Shown here in pieces: positions 1 to 4,939 of a stretch of DNA of 8,183 nucleotides. Position numbers and translations under genes: made by a program. Within the stretch, counting starts at the first letter, position 1. Each line of letters starts with the position of its first letter. Origin of the DNA: Acinetobacter sp. SAAs474 (lineage in GTDB: Bacteria; Pseudomonadota; Gammaproteobacteria; Pseudomonadales; Moraxellaceae); assembly GCF_032823475.1 (NCBI RefSeq), contig NZ_CP127907.1, forward strand, positions 1-8,183, written 5' to 3'. The notes under the pieces are model-generated. The model worked only from the letters and a program-made list of their open reading frames with translations, had not been told where the DNA came from and searched no databases.

Positions 1-508
1 TTAATGAAATTTGGGGAGTTTTTCCAATTTCTCTCCAAGCGATTAACAGCTCATATAATCGAATGGCATATTTACTAGTTAGTTGAGCAACTTGTTTTAA
101 TTGATAGCTTGTAAAATGTTTTTCTAATCTAGTAATTAATGGGACAACATCTGGGGCAAAAGTGATTTCAAGAATTGCTAAGTCATCCACGTAAGCAATC
201 CTACTAACCCAACGTGATTTAACTACAATTTCTTTGTTTGTAGTTTTATATATATCTTTAAATGAAAATTTCCTTTCAAATAGATTATTGACTGCATTTT
301 TTAAGGCATTATAAGCAGCCTCTTTTGTAACATCGAAGCGAGATGCATAATCAGAAGCATGAATTTCGAGTTTACTGTCAGACGTAATTCCTTGACCTGT
401 TTCCCTTGCTCGAATTATAGATAGTAGGATGAGTCTTTGCTCAGTTACCTCTAAATTATAACTAGCATTAATTAAAATATTATCCTTTACAACCAAATCA
501 TTTTTCAT
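1..508 (-). CDS. repM: Rep_3 family (RepM-like) replication initiator, N-terminal part, joined across the window ends
   Basis: This is the N-terminal 169 codons of the plasmid replication initiator, which binds iterons and opens the origin. Translation starts at ATG 508-506 and begins MKNDLVVKDN, with the typical Rep_3 stretch 'VTEQRLILLSIIRAR' near residues 21-35 and 'LTSKYAIRLYELLIAW' near the end of this part. The frame leaves position 1 with one base of codon 170 and resumes at 8183-8182 to give a Thr codon, then continues without a stop to 7762. The whole protein is 309 residues, the usual size for Acinetobacter RepM-type proteins, with two winged-helix domains expected for the family. 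No strong Shine-Dalgarno is visible before the ATG. The four iterons (565-650) and an inverted repeat (534-560) lie directly upstream, as expected for an autoregulated Rep. Family call is firm; the symbol rests on resemblance. Confidence 0.95.
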   Translation of the reverse strand, partial: MKNDLVVKDNILINASYNLEVTEQRLILLSIIRARETGQGITSDSKLEIHASDYASRFDVTKEAAYNALKNAVNNLFERKFSFKDIYKTTNKEIVVKSRWVSRIAYVDDLAILEITFAPDVVPLITRLEKHFTSYQLKQVAQLTSKYAIRLYELLIAWREIGKTPQISL

Positions 509-533
509 AGATAGACGGTAATTATTCTTAATA

Positions 534-560
534 AAACTACATTAATATATAATGTAGTTT
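534..560. promoter_or_regulatory. Inverted repeat in the rep promoter region (putative Rep operator)
   Basis: There is a perfect 11-bp inverted repeat, AAACTACATTA and TAATGTAGTTT, around a 5-bp ATATA centre. It sits between the first iteron and the rep start codon. Each arm contains TGTAGT (or its complement), which is also the core of the 22-bp iterons. In pSC101- and pPS10-type plasmids, Rep dimers repress their own gene through an inverted repeat that shares sequence with the iterons, so this is the likely autorepression site. The AT centre could also supply a leftward -10 element (TATATT), but no convincing -35 is visible. The role is inferred. Confidence 0.7.
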
Positions 561-564
561 AAAG

Positions 565-650
565 CAAAGAATTTGTAGTCTTATAACAAAGAATTTGTAG
601 TCTTATAACAAAGAATTTGTAGTCTTATAACAAAGAATTTGTAGTCTTAT
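565..650. repeat. Four 22-bp iterons of the plasmid origin (oriV)
   Basis: Four direct repeats start at 565, 587, 609 and 631 with an exact 22-bp period. The shared core is CAAAGAATTTGTAGTCTTAT, and copies 1-3 are followed by A or AA. Copy 4 ends in T at 651. The 22-bp spacing, which puts all copies on nearly the same DNA face, and the position just upstream of rep are standard for Rep_3 plasmids. These are the Rep monomer binding sites that trigger replication and control copy number. Confidence 0.93.
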
Positions 651-737
651 TGAGCCTGAAACCTTTTATTTGTAAGAATTACAGACGACTTAAAAGCATT
701 TAAAAGCATTAAAATATATTAAAAGCCTTTTTTCTTT

Positions 738-810
738 AAAATTGCCCTTGGTTTTCGCTTCGCTCAAACTCTATTGAATCTCGCCTTCGCTCGATTCATG
801 GGGCAATTTT
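738..810. repeat. Nested inverted repeat next to oriV
   Basis: The outer arms AAAATTGCCC (738-747) and GGGCAATTTT (801-810) are perfectly complementary. Inside them TGAATC (775-780) pairs with GATTCA (793-798). The hairpin could form in single-stranded DNA or RNA. It may be a single-strand initiation or replication-structure element, but nothing here proves a function. Confidence 0.55.
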
Positions 811-1318
811 TTGGTTCATACAGTTGTGACTTTGAAAAAAAGCAAAGGAAAGAGCAAAAGCAACTCGGAATTCGCTTCGCTCATAAAGCTTTTTTCTCGC
901 TACGCTCGGTCCAGAAGCAAATATCTGCATATAATCTAATTTCTCTTAGATTCACAAAATTCAAAAGCTGTTTTTCAGAAGGATCTAGGCGCAAATTTTG
1001 TTAGTTCACTCGTAGACACTCGTTCTATGAATCTGTCTTGATCCCAAATATCCCTTTATTTTGCTCTCATTTGCGTTTTTTGAGCTGTTTTCTGTTTTTC
1101 ACTATGAGGTCTATGTTTTTTAGGTAAATGCTCTTAAATCGCATTTGAACGCTTTCTATGAAGCTTTTCATAATTAAAGTTTTGGGTTGAAATTTTTAAC
1201 CTGGATGAATGGACAAAAAATTGATTTTTTACGTTTTTCTAAACTAGGAAATAAATACTTTTTTCCATGCAAAACCAAGCACCGGCCCTACGTCACTTTA
1301 GCCAATTTTCTAATCCAG

Positions 1319-1344
1319 AATCCGGCACACGCCGGGATTTTTTT
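1319..1344 (+). terminator. Rho-independent terminator (rightward)
   Basis: The stem ATCCGGC pairs with GCCGGGAT (one bulged G) around an ACAC loop and is followed by seven T residues. It would end a rightward transcript, yet no gene is visible to its left for 800 bp. It therefore either ends a short untranslated RNA from the 1000-1318 stretch or insulates the gene block starting at 1730. Confidence 0.7.
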
Positions 1345-1415
1345 GTCACACACCACGCATCTAACGATGATACCCCTCAAAGCCTTACAGTATAAGAGTT
1401 TTAGTAATTTTTTAG

Positions 1416-1700
1416 TGCTCCAAAAACTTGTACAGAAAAATGGTCTTTTTTTAGAATAAGTAATTGAATTATCTATTTTTTATACTGTGCACATACTTGT
1501 ACATGAAAATCATACTTTTTTTAGATAAGATATTGATAAATATAATAAAAATTGTGTACTCTTGGTTGTACATAAAAAAAGCATTATATTTAAATAAGTT
1601 TTTGTTTTATAATAAATTAATTCTGTACAAATAAGTTTGTACGTAATTTTTTTATAATTTTAATTTAATTTATTGAATTATATACATTTAATTGTGTACA
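1416..1700. repeat. Array of paired TGTACA boxes with a 69-71 bp period
   Basis: TGTACA or one-base variants occur in two interleaved series. Series A starts at 1486 (TGTGCACA), 1555 (TGTACT), 1624 (TGTACA) and 1695 (TGTACA), at intervals of 69, 69 and 71. Series B starts at 1429, 1498, 1567 (all TGTACA) and 1638 (TGTACG), at intervals of 69, 69 and 71. Within a unit the A and B boxes are 12, 12 and 14 bp apart. The DNA between is AT-rich and degenerate. The array ends 30 bp before the ribbon-helix-helix gene at 1730. I infer multiple binding sites for that protein: a partition centromere, an operator, or both. Confidence 0.75.
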
Positions 1701-1729
1701 AAATCTAATTTTTATAAGAGATGTAATTT

Positions 1730-2101
1730 ATGGGCGAAAAAGTCAAAACTTATGCAGTCAGATTGGATCCACAAGTGGCCGAATTTTATGATCAATTGGC
1801 TAATTCAGAAGGAATCAGAACCAGTAAGTTATTCAGTAAGATTTTGACCAATGATTTTCAATCTATTTCTGTTAAGCATCAGGCAGATCGTATTGAGGAC
1901 TTAGTGAATAGATTAGAAAAACGAATAGATGATTTTGAGGAAGACAACAATTTTTCTGAAAAATACTATGAAGATTTTTCTGGACTCTATTTCATGATGT
2001 TATGGACATTAATGAAAAATGGGGCCTCTAAAGATGAGGTTCGAATGATTCAAGCTAAAGGTTATTCATATGCAGATGATAACTATAAGAGGGTAAAGTA
2101 G
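1730..2101 (+). CDS. Ribbon-helix-helix-like DNA-binding protein with coiled-coil-like segment (possible partition or autoregulator)
   Basis: This 123-residue protein is of unknown function. Residues 5-45 (VKTYAVRLDPQVAEFYDQLA and following) look like a ribbon-helix-helix DNA-binding domain: a short basic beta strand 'KTYAVRL', then two helices. Residues 50-80 (HQADRIEDLVNRLEKRIDDF) have a heptad-like, highly charged pattern suggesting a coiled coil. The start is supported by a Shine-Dalgarno-like AAGAGA (1716-1721) 8 bp before ATG 1730. The TGTACA array ends just upstream, so self-regulation through those boxes is likely. The stop overlaps the GTG start of the next gene by one base (TAGTG), indicating translational coupling. 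No ParA or ParM partner is present. If it has a partition role it would be of the single-protein kind, as for pSK1 Par or R388 StbA. That is inference; a simple repressor is the alternative. Confidence 0.8.
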   Translation: MGEKVKTYAVRLDPQVAEFYDQLANSEGIRTSKLFSKILTNDFQSISVKHQADRIEDLVNRLEKRIDDFEEDNNFSEKYYEDFSGLYFMMLWTLMKNGASKDEVRMIQAKGYSYADDNYKRVK

Positions 2102-2274
2102 TGTCAGATAATATTATTCAGCTTTCAAAGCCATGTACGCTTTGTGAAAATAGACAAAATGTACAACTTTTTGCAGGATTGATGCTGTGTGGAAGTTGTC
2201 AGGAAAATATCAGGCTTACAAATCCAAGTATGTTCTCGGCCAATGATGAGATTGAACAAAAAGCCCAGGATTAA
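2101..2274 (+). CDS. Small zinc-ribbon-like protein (57 aa, GTG start)
   Basis: This is a 57-residue frame beginning at GTG 2101-2103, overlapping the preceding stop by one base (TAGTG), and ending at TAA 2272-2274. It has two CxxC pairs, C12-x2-C15 and C30-x2-C33, in 'PCTLCEN' and 'LCGSCQEN', the arrangement of a small zinc ribbon or rubredoxin-like knuckle. The coupled start and the paired cysteines argue that it is real despite its size and non-ATG start. Its partner is most likely the RHH protein encoded just before it. The function is not recognised. Its last codons lie inside a strong inverted repeat (2261-2283), and the adjacent XerC half-site begins only 6 bp after the stop. Confidence 0.75.
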   Translation: MSDNIIQLSKPCTLCENRQNVQLFAGLMLCGSCQENIRLTNPSMFSANDEIEQKAQD

Positions 2275-2283
2275 CCTGGGCTT
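2261..2283. terminator. Perfect 9-bp stem-loop at the end of the zinc-ribbon gene
   Basis: AAGCCCAGG (2261-2269) and CCTGGGCTT (2275-2283) flank ATTAA, which contains the stop codon. There is no T-run on the rightward side, but leftward the stem is followed by TTTGTTC, giving five consecutive T residues including the stem end. As a canonical terminator it therefore suits leftward transcription better. It may still stabilise the 3' end of the rightward mRNA. It overlaps the first bases of the pdif site. Confidence 0.5.
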
Positions 2284-2307
2284 CGCATAAGAGATTTTAT
2301 GTTAAAT
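2280..2307 (+). other. pdif site (XerC|XerD orientation)
   Basis: The XerC-like half GCTTCGCATAA (2280-2290), a 6-bp spacer GAGATT, and the XerD half TTATGTTAAAT (2297-2307) form a 28-bp plasmid dif site. The XerD half is identical to those at 4922-4932 and 5513-5523. In Acinetobacter plasmids such sites bound mobile 'dif modules' moved by the host XerC/XerD recombinases. It marks the left edge of the NTase/PP2C cargo. Confidence 0.85.
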
Positions 2308-2336
2308 AAAATTTGACAAATTTGTTTTTTGTTAAG

Positions 2337-2377
2337 AAAAGAGTTATTGTCCTAGGACTCAGGACAACAACTCTTTT
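2337..2377. terminator. Long hairpin before the three-gene operon (bidirectional terminator or attenuator)
   Basis: AAAAGAGTTATTGTCCT (2337-2353) pairs with AGGACAACAACTCTTTT (2361-2377) with one A/C mismatch, around the 7-base loop AGGACTC. The A4/T4 ends give a symmetrical, bidirectional terminator shape, though the T-run is short. It ends 14 bp before the operon start codon, so it is either an insulator against read-through from the backbone or an attenuator in the leader. A TTGACA lies at 2313-2318 but has no matching -10 at normal spacing. Confidence 0.6.
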
Positions 2378-2391
2378 GAAAGACTCCTCTT

Positions 2392-3045
2392 ATGATTAAA
2401 TCACAGGATATAGTTGTATTAGTTAAACTAATTTCTATTGAAAAAATGATAATTAAATTCAATAACTTATATGATGATGAATACAATTTTTATTATTCAA
2501 ATGATAGTTTATATGATACTCAGAAGTTTTTTGATTTTCAGTCTATAAGCTTACTTTTATCGATGAGAGGACTTGCTGAGTCTATCAATATTAGTAAGAG
2601 TGAAACCGCCGAATGTATAAAAAGGTTATATAAAATAAGATTATTAACCTTTAAAAATCAAAAAAATGGCGAAAGAATAGAACTGTCAAATTTAAATTGG
2701 GAAGTTAATAAAAGATCTTTTTTTAAGTTAATTGTTAATAGTTTTGAGTTTTTTTTCAAAACTGAACCGAAGGCAATAGATATTGGAATTCCTACAGTTT
2801 TTTCAAATGAATTACTTAAAAGTCATCTAGCTTATAGCTCCCCTTTACCTTTCATTTGGCCTATTGCTAGTTATAGATCTATTTCAGGAATTGCTGTAGA
2901 TCCACTTCATAAATCAGTTCCTCAAGCTTCAATGAGTGATAAATATTTATATGAAATCTTTTCATTAATTGATGTTTTTAGAATAGGATCTCCAAGAGAA
3001 AAAAATATTGCTCAAAAATTGTTAGAAGAAGATTTATATTTATGA
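2392..3045 (+). CDS. Winged-helix protein, first gene of NTase/PP2C operon (possible antitoxin or regulator)
   Basis: This 217-residue protein has a helix-turn-helix-like centre (about residues 52-88: SLLLSMRGLAESINISKSET, then ECIKRLYKIRLLTF) in which 'GLAES..ISKSETAECIKRL' fits the recognition-helix pattern of winged-helix regulators. The C-terminal third (about 170-211, with HKSVPQAS and RIGSPREKNIAQKLL) looks like a separate conserved domain; I have seen similar C-termini next to nucleotidyltransferase genes. It overlaps the next gene by 4 bp (ATGA). A DNA-binding gene in front of an AbiEii-type nucleotidyltransferase recalls the AbiEi/AbiEii arrangement, so antitoxin and autorepressor is the best guess. 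The ribosome binding site is weak (GAAAG at 2378-2382). The gene is AT-rich compared with the backbone. The function is inferred from context. Confidence 0.75.
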   Translation: MIKSQDIVVLVKLISIEKMIIKFNNLYDDEYNFYYSNDSLYDTQKFFDFQSISLLLSMRGLAESINISKSETAECIKRLYKIRLLTFKNQKNGERIELSNLNWEVNKRSFFKLIVNSFEFFFKTEPKAIDIGIPTVFSNELLKSHLAYSSPLPFIWPIASYRSISGIAVDPLHKSVPQASMSDKYLYEIFSLIDVFRIGSPREKNIAQKLLEEDLYL

Positions 3046-3761
3046 ATCCAGTATTACCAGCACAGTTAAAAATGCTTGAAAAAGTCGCAGAAGCTTTAAG
3101 TGAAGAGTTTCTTCGTGAAATGGTATTTATTGGAGGGTGTACTACTAGTTTGCTAGTAGATGAAGATAATTATGCTTTAGCCTCTAGATATACATATGAT
3201 GTTGATTTAATTGTAGATATAGCCACTCAAGCTGATTGGTATTTGTTGGAAGAACAAATACGAAAGTTAGGCTTTAAAAATGACCAAGATAGTAATGTTT
3301 TATGTCGATATAAACTAGAAGAAGATTTAGAGGAAGATCTTATTGTTGACTTCATGCCGACAGATTCTTCAATTCTTGGATTTTCTAATCGTTGGTATGA
3401 TGAAGCAATTAAACATAAGCTTTCATATGAACTGCCTAATGGGAAGGTCATAAATCTTTTGGAATCACCTTATTTTTTGGCCACTAAATTTGAAGCTTAT
3501 AAAGGTCGTGGTGGCGGTGATGCTCTGATGAGTAAAGATATAGAAGATATTTTGACACTATGTATGGGGAGAAATTCATTAGTTGAAGAAATATATAATT
3601 CCTCTGATGAGTTAAGAGATTATCTTTCCGTATCTTTTAAAGAGTTAACTGAAAGTGGTGATTTCGATTTAGTTTTAGATGATCAATGTAGACATGGTTC
3701 AAGAGACAAAGCTATTCAAGTAATCAATGCGATTATTAGAAAATGGGAAAGAGCTTTTTAA
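3042..3761 (+). CDS. AbiEii-like nucleotidyltransferase (putative toxin)
   Basis: This 239-residue protein has nucleotidyltransferase-fold motifs: the GG motif at G31-G32 in 'VFIGGCTTSLLVD', the paired carboxylates D53 and D55 in 'YTYDVDLIVD', and a third acidic strand D103 in 'LIVDFMP'. Further on, 'ATKFEAYKGRGGGD..MSKDIEDI' (about 147-170) is typical of the AbiEii/AbiGii-type group. All catalytic acids are present, so the enzyme looks active. Family members transfer nucleotides, for example to tRNA 3' ends by MenT toxins, and act in abortive infection or type IV-like toxin-antitoxin pairs. Its actual target is unknown. It overlaps the upstream winged-helix gene by 4 bp and the PP2C gene by 1 bp. 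Thr34, Thr35 and Ser36, right after the GG motif, lie where MenT toxins are silenced by phosphorylation, which matters given its phosphatase neighbour. Confidence 0.85.
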   Translation: MNPVLPAQLKMLEKVAEALSEEFLREMVFIGGCTTSLLVDEDNYALASRYTYDVDLIVDIATQADWYLLEEQIRKLGFKNDQDSNVLCRYKLEEDLEEDLIVDFMPTDSSILGFSNRWYDEAIKHKLSYELPNGKVINLLESPYFLATKFEAYKGRGGGDALMSKDIEDILTLCMGRNSLVEEIYNSSDELRDYLSVSFKELTESGDFDLVLDDQCRHGSRDKAIQVINAIIRKWERAF

Positions 3762-4453
3762 TGGAACATTCTGAACTACTTTATAATATAGAAAATGCTA
3801 ATAAATTTGGAAAAGATACGGTTGGTTCTTTAAATAGTAGTCATACTTTGAATCTTTATTATGTTCTTGATGGTCATAGTAAACATCCAAAAAGTTCCAT
3901 TTTAGTAAGTAAATTTCAAGAATATATTTCTTTATTTTCTGATGAGTTCCAAGAATTAGAGCCGATTGATTCTGAAATAGTAGAGTTCTTACGCAAAATT
4001 TTGACAGATTTTCATCTTGAATATAAGAGAACACTTATTCCAGGAGCAATGAGTATTATCATTGCTGTATTTACATCAAGTAAGGTTATAACTGCACATC
4101 TAGGTGATTGTCGTTTGGGTAAGATATCAGGAGATGATATTAGTTGGCTTACCATGCCTCATAATTTAGCAATGTTATATCTTGATAAAAGTTTAGATAT
4201 TGAACTCCAATTAAAAACTTGTGAATACAATCATATAGTGACTAGATCCTTAAATACTAAGACTCTAAAAGAAATAGAATTTAATATTTTTGATTTAGAA
4301 CCCTGCCAGTATTTATTAGTATCAGATGGTATCTGGAAACTTAAAAATGAAAATATTGTTAGACTTATTGATTTAAGAGAACAGTATTTTTCTCTTATTT
4401 CCAATATTGAGGATGATATGGCACTAACTATTATTGATTGTACTATTGAATAA
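3761..4453 (+). CDS. PP2C-like Ser/Thr protein phosphatase
   Basis: This 230-residue protein looks like a metal-dependent PP2C phosphatase with motifs in order: acidic D19 in 'FGKDTVG', D37-G38-H39 in 'YVLDGHS', 'PGAMS' (94-98), G115-D116 in 'AHLGDCRLG', 'VTRSL' (160-164), S188-D189-G190 in 'LLVSDGIW', and D218-D219 in 'EDDMALTI' where most relatives have DN or DD. The length is near that of minimal bacterial PP2C domains, with no membrane segment. I chose ATG 3761 (TAATG overlap with the previous stop, GGGAAAGAG upstream) over the in-frame ATG at 3743 inside the nucleotidyltransferase gene. The operon has no kinase, so its substrate is probably a protein phosphorylated elsewhere or the self-phosphorylated nucleotidyltransferase. 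A terminator follows at 4465-4493. Confidence 0.85.
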   Translation: MEHSELLYNIENANKFGKDTVGSLNSSHTLNLYYVLDGHSKHPKSSILVSKFQEYISLFSDEFQELEPIDSEIVEFLRKILTDFHLEYKRTLIPGAMSIIIAVFTSSKVITAHLGDCRLGKISGDDISWLTMPHNLAMLYLDKSLDIELQLKTCEYNHIVTRSLNTKTLKEIEFNIFDLEPCQYLLVSDGIWKLKNENIVRLIDLREQYFSLISNIEDDMALTIIDCTIE

Positions 4454-4462
4454 TTTAGACAA

Positions 4463-4592
4463 TAAAAAACCCCGACATCCTGTCGGGGTTTTTCGTATTG
4501 GTTGGTTAAGCCTAACTCCTGTTGAGCTTCACATTCCTGGTGCATGAACGTCTTATCGTTGTTTTGTGTTCCGGAACATCCTGTTCCTGCAT
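4463..4592 (-). ncRNA. Candidate CsrB/RsmY-like sRNA with repeated CAGGA motifs
   Basis: The reverse strand reads as a transcript of about 130 nt with CAGGA at 4589-4585, 4583-4579, 4539-4535, 4521-4517 and 4482-4478, plus CCGGA at 4574-4570. Most GGA triplets are presented in loops. GGAACA-GGA-UGUUCC is a hairpin at 4587-4573. AAGCU-C-AAC-AGGA-GUU-A-GGCUU is a hairpin with an AGGA tetraloop at 4529-4508. A weaker wobble stem encloses the CAGGA near 4537. The terminator loop itself is GGA (4480-4478). CsrB-type RNAs sequester the translational regulator CsrA by CAGGA(U/A/C)G repeats in hairpin loops; two motifs here read CAGGAUG. A sigma-70-like promoter lies just upstream and a good terminator ends it. 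The sRNA call is inference from sequence; no experimental support is available here. Confidence 0.6.
4465..4493. terminator. Strong bidirectional Rho-independent terminator
   Basis: AAAAACCCCGACA (4465-4477) and TGTCGGGGTTTTT (4481-4493) form a perfect stem around the 3-base loop TCC. Rightward it ends the three-gene operon, 12 bp after the PP2C stop. Leftward it gives a GGA loop and a run of six T residues, and would form the 3' end of the candidate sRNA on the reverse strand. Confidence 0.93.
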
Positions 4593-4598
4593 AAGTTC

Positions 4599-4627
4599 AT
4601 CATAGGAGATTTGTTACAGAGTGTATA
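4599..4627 (-). promoter_or_regulatory. Putative sigma-70 promoter of the candidate sRNA
   Basis: Read leftward, TATACA (4627-4622) and TATGAT (4604-4599) are separated by exactly 17 bp. The -10 matches 5 of 6 consensus bases and the -35 matches 4 of 6. Transcription would start near 4592, placing the first CAGGA a few bases into the RNA. The -35 overlaps the left arm of the large inverted repeat at 4624-4691, so a structure- or protein-dependent control is possible. Confidence 0.5.
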
Positions 4628-4716
4628 TGGGTAAAATCCTTAAATTGCTGTGCGCTTAGGCGTACAAAATTGTGTGAATTTTATCCATATATTTATCCGC
4701 AGAAAATGTGGATGAA
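4624..4716. repeat. Large imperfect inverted repeat with DnaA-box-like sequences
   Basis: TATATGGGTAAAAT (4624-4637) pairs with ATTTTATCCATATA (4678-4691) with one G-T wobble. Nested inside, TGTGCGC (4649-4655) pairs with GCGTACA (4660-4666) around TTAG, again with one wobble. A third hairpin, ATCCGCA/TGTGGAT around GAAAA, lies at 4695-4713. Three sequences differ by one base from the DnaA box TTATCCACA: TTATCCATA (4681-4689), TTATCCGCA (4693-4701) and, reversed, TCATCCACA (4715-4707). It may be a structured RNA, a regulatory site for the neighbouring sRNA promoter, or a relic of another origin. Confidence 0.5.
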
Positions 4717-4810
4717 TTAGAGGATGAAAGGCCTATATTGATTAGGGAATTACTGTTTTAGACGTTTTTTTAACCGATTTTATGGGCAAAAAGTGACAAA
4801 TTGGTTTAAA

Positions 4811-4842
4811 AAAAAGCCAACATGTTTCCAGATTGGCTTTTT
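4811..4842. terminator. Bidirectional terminator, probably for the HEPN-like gene
   Basis: AAAAAGCCAA (4811-4820) and TTGGCTTTTT (4833-4842) form a 10-bp stem with a 12-base loop. Leftward it is followed by a run of T residues (eight A residues at 4808-4815 on the + strand), so it ends leftward transcripts of the HEPN-like gene, which would read through the pdif site at 4905-4932. Rightward it has five T residues. Confidence 0.8.
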
Positions 4843-4904
4843 GCTATTTTTGCGGTCAGTTGAAATTTTTTAACTGTATGAAAAACAAAGTATTTCTATA
4901 AAAC

Positions 4905-4932
4905 GTTTCGTATAACACCCATTATGTTAAAT
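4905..4932 (+). other. pdif site (XerC|XerD orientation)
   Basis: The XerC half is GTTTCGTATAA (4905-4915), the spacer CACCCA, and the XerD half TTATGTTAAAT (4922-4932). It lies 7 bp beyond the stop codon of the HEPN-like gene and with the inverted site at 5424-5451 bounds that gene as a 547-bp dif module. Confidence 0.93.
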
Positions 4933-4939
4933 GGAGCAA

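Larger units (their letters stand above)
661..1415. other. Non-coding origin-side region with several short repeats
   Basis: No convincing gene is visible in this 755-bp stretch; its open frames are short and low-complexity. It does hold repeats. TAAAAGCATT occurs twice in tandem (691-700, 701-710) in an AT-rich stretch next to the iterons, which could act as the unwinding element. The 13-mer TTCGCTTCGCTCA occurs at 754-766 and 871-883, with related CGCTTCG/CGCTCG pieces at 781-795 and 898-908. A 10-bp inverted repeat AAAATTGCCC/GGGCAATTTT spans 738-747 and 801-810, with TGAATC/GATTCA (775-780, 793-798) nested inside. A further hairpin TATGAA-GCTT-TTCATA lies at 1157-1172. Similar CGCTTCGCTC repeats are, as far as I recall, common next to Rep_3 origins in Acinetobacter plasmids. 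Their function is unknown to me. Confidence 0.5.

Noticed and set aside
565..650. CRISPR array
   Set aside because: The repeats are contiguous with a 22-bp period and no variable spacers. They are iterons next to rep.
774..1004. 76-residue rightward open frame in the origin-side repeats
   Set aside because: It has no Shine-Dalgarno, its composition is that of the repeated CGCTTCGCTC elements and A-runs, and it has no recognisable domain.
1187..1459. 90-residue rightward open frame
   Set aside because: It runs through a clear terminator hairpin and into the TGTACA array, and its sequence is Phe/Asn-rich translation of non-coding DNA.
3227..3451. Leftward frame inside the nucleotidyltransferase gene
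   Set aside because: It is a shadow of a gene with intact catalytic motifs; there is no ribosome binding site and the composition is Ser-rich.
3798..4034. Leftward frame inside the PP2C gene
   Set aside because: It is a shadow of the phosphatase reading frame with no supporting start signal.
4231..4545. 104-residue leftward open frame antisense to the PP2C gene
   Set aside because: It passes through the terminator and is mostly the mirror of a real gene. The same strand is better explained by the CAGGA sRNA.
4582..4611. GCATAA near 4590 as the missing pdif partner
   Set aside because: Only the last six bases match a XerC half, the XerD half is absent, and the orientation would be the same as the neighbours rather than inverted.
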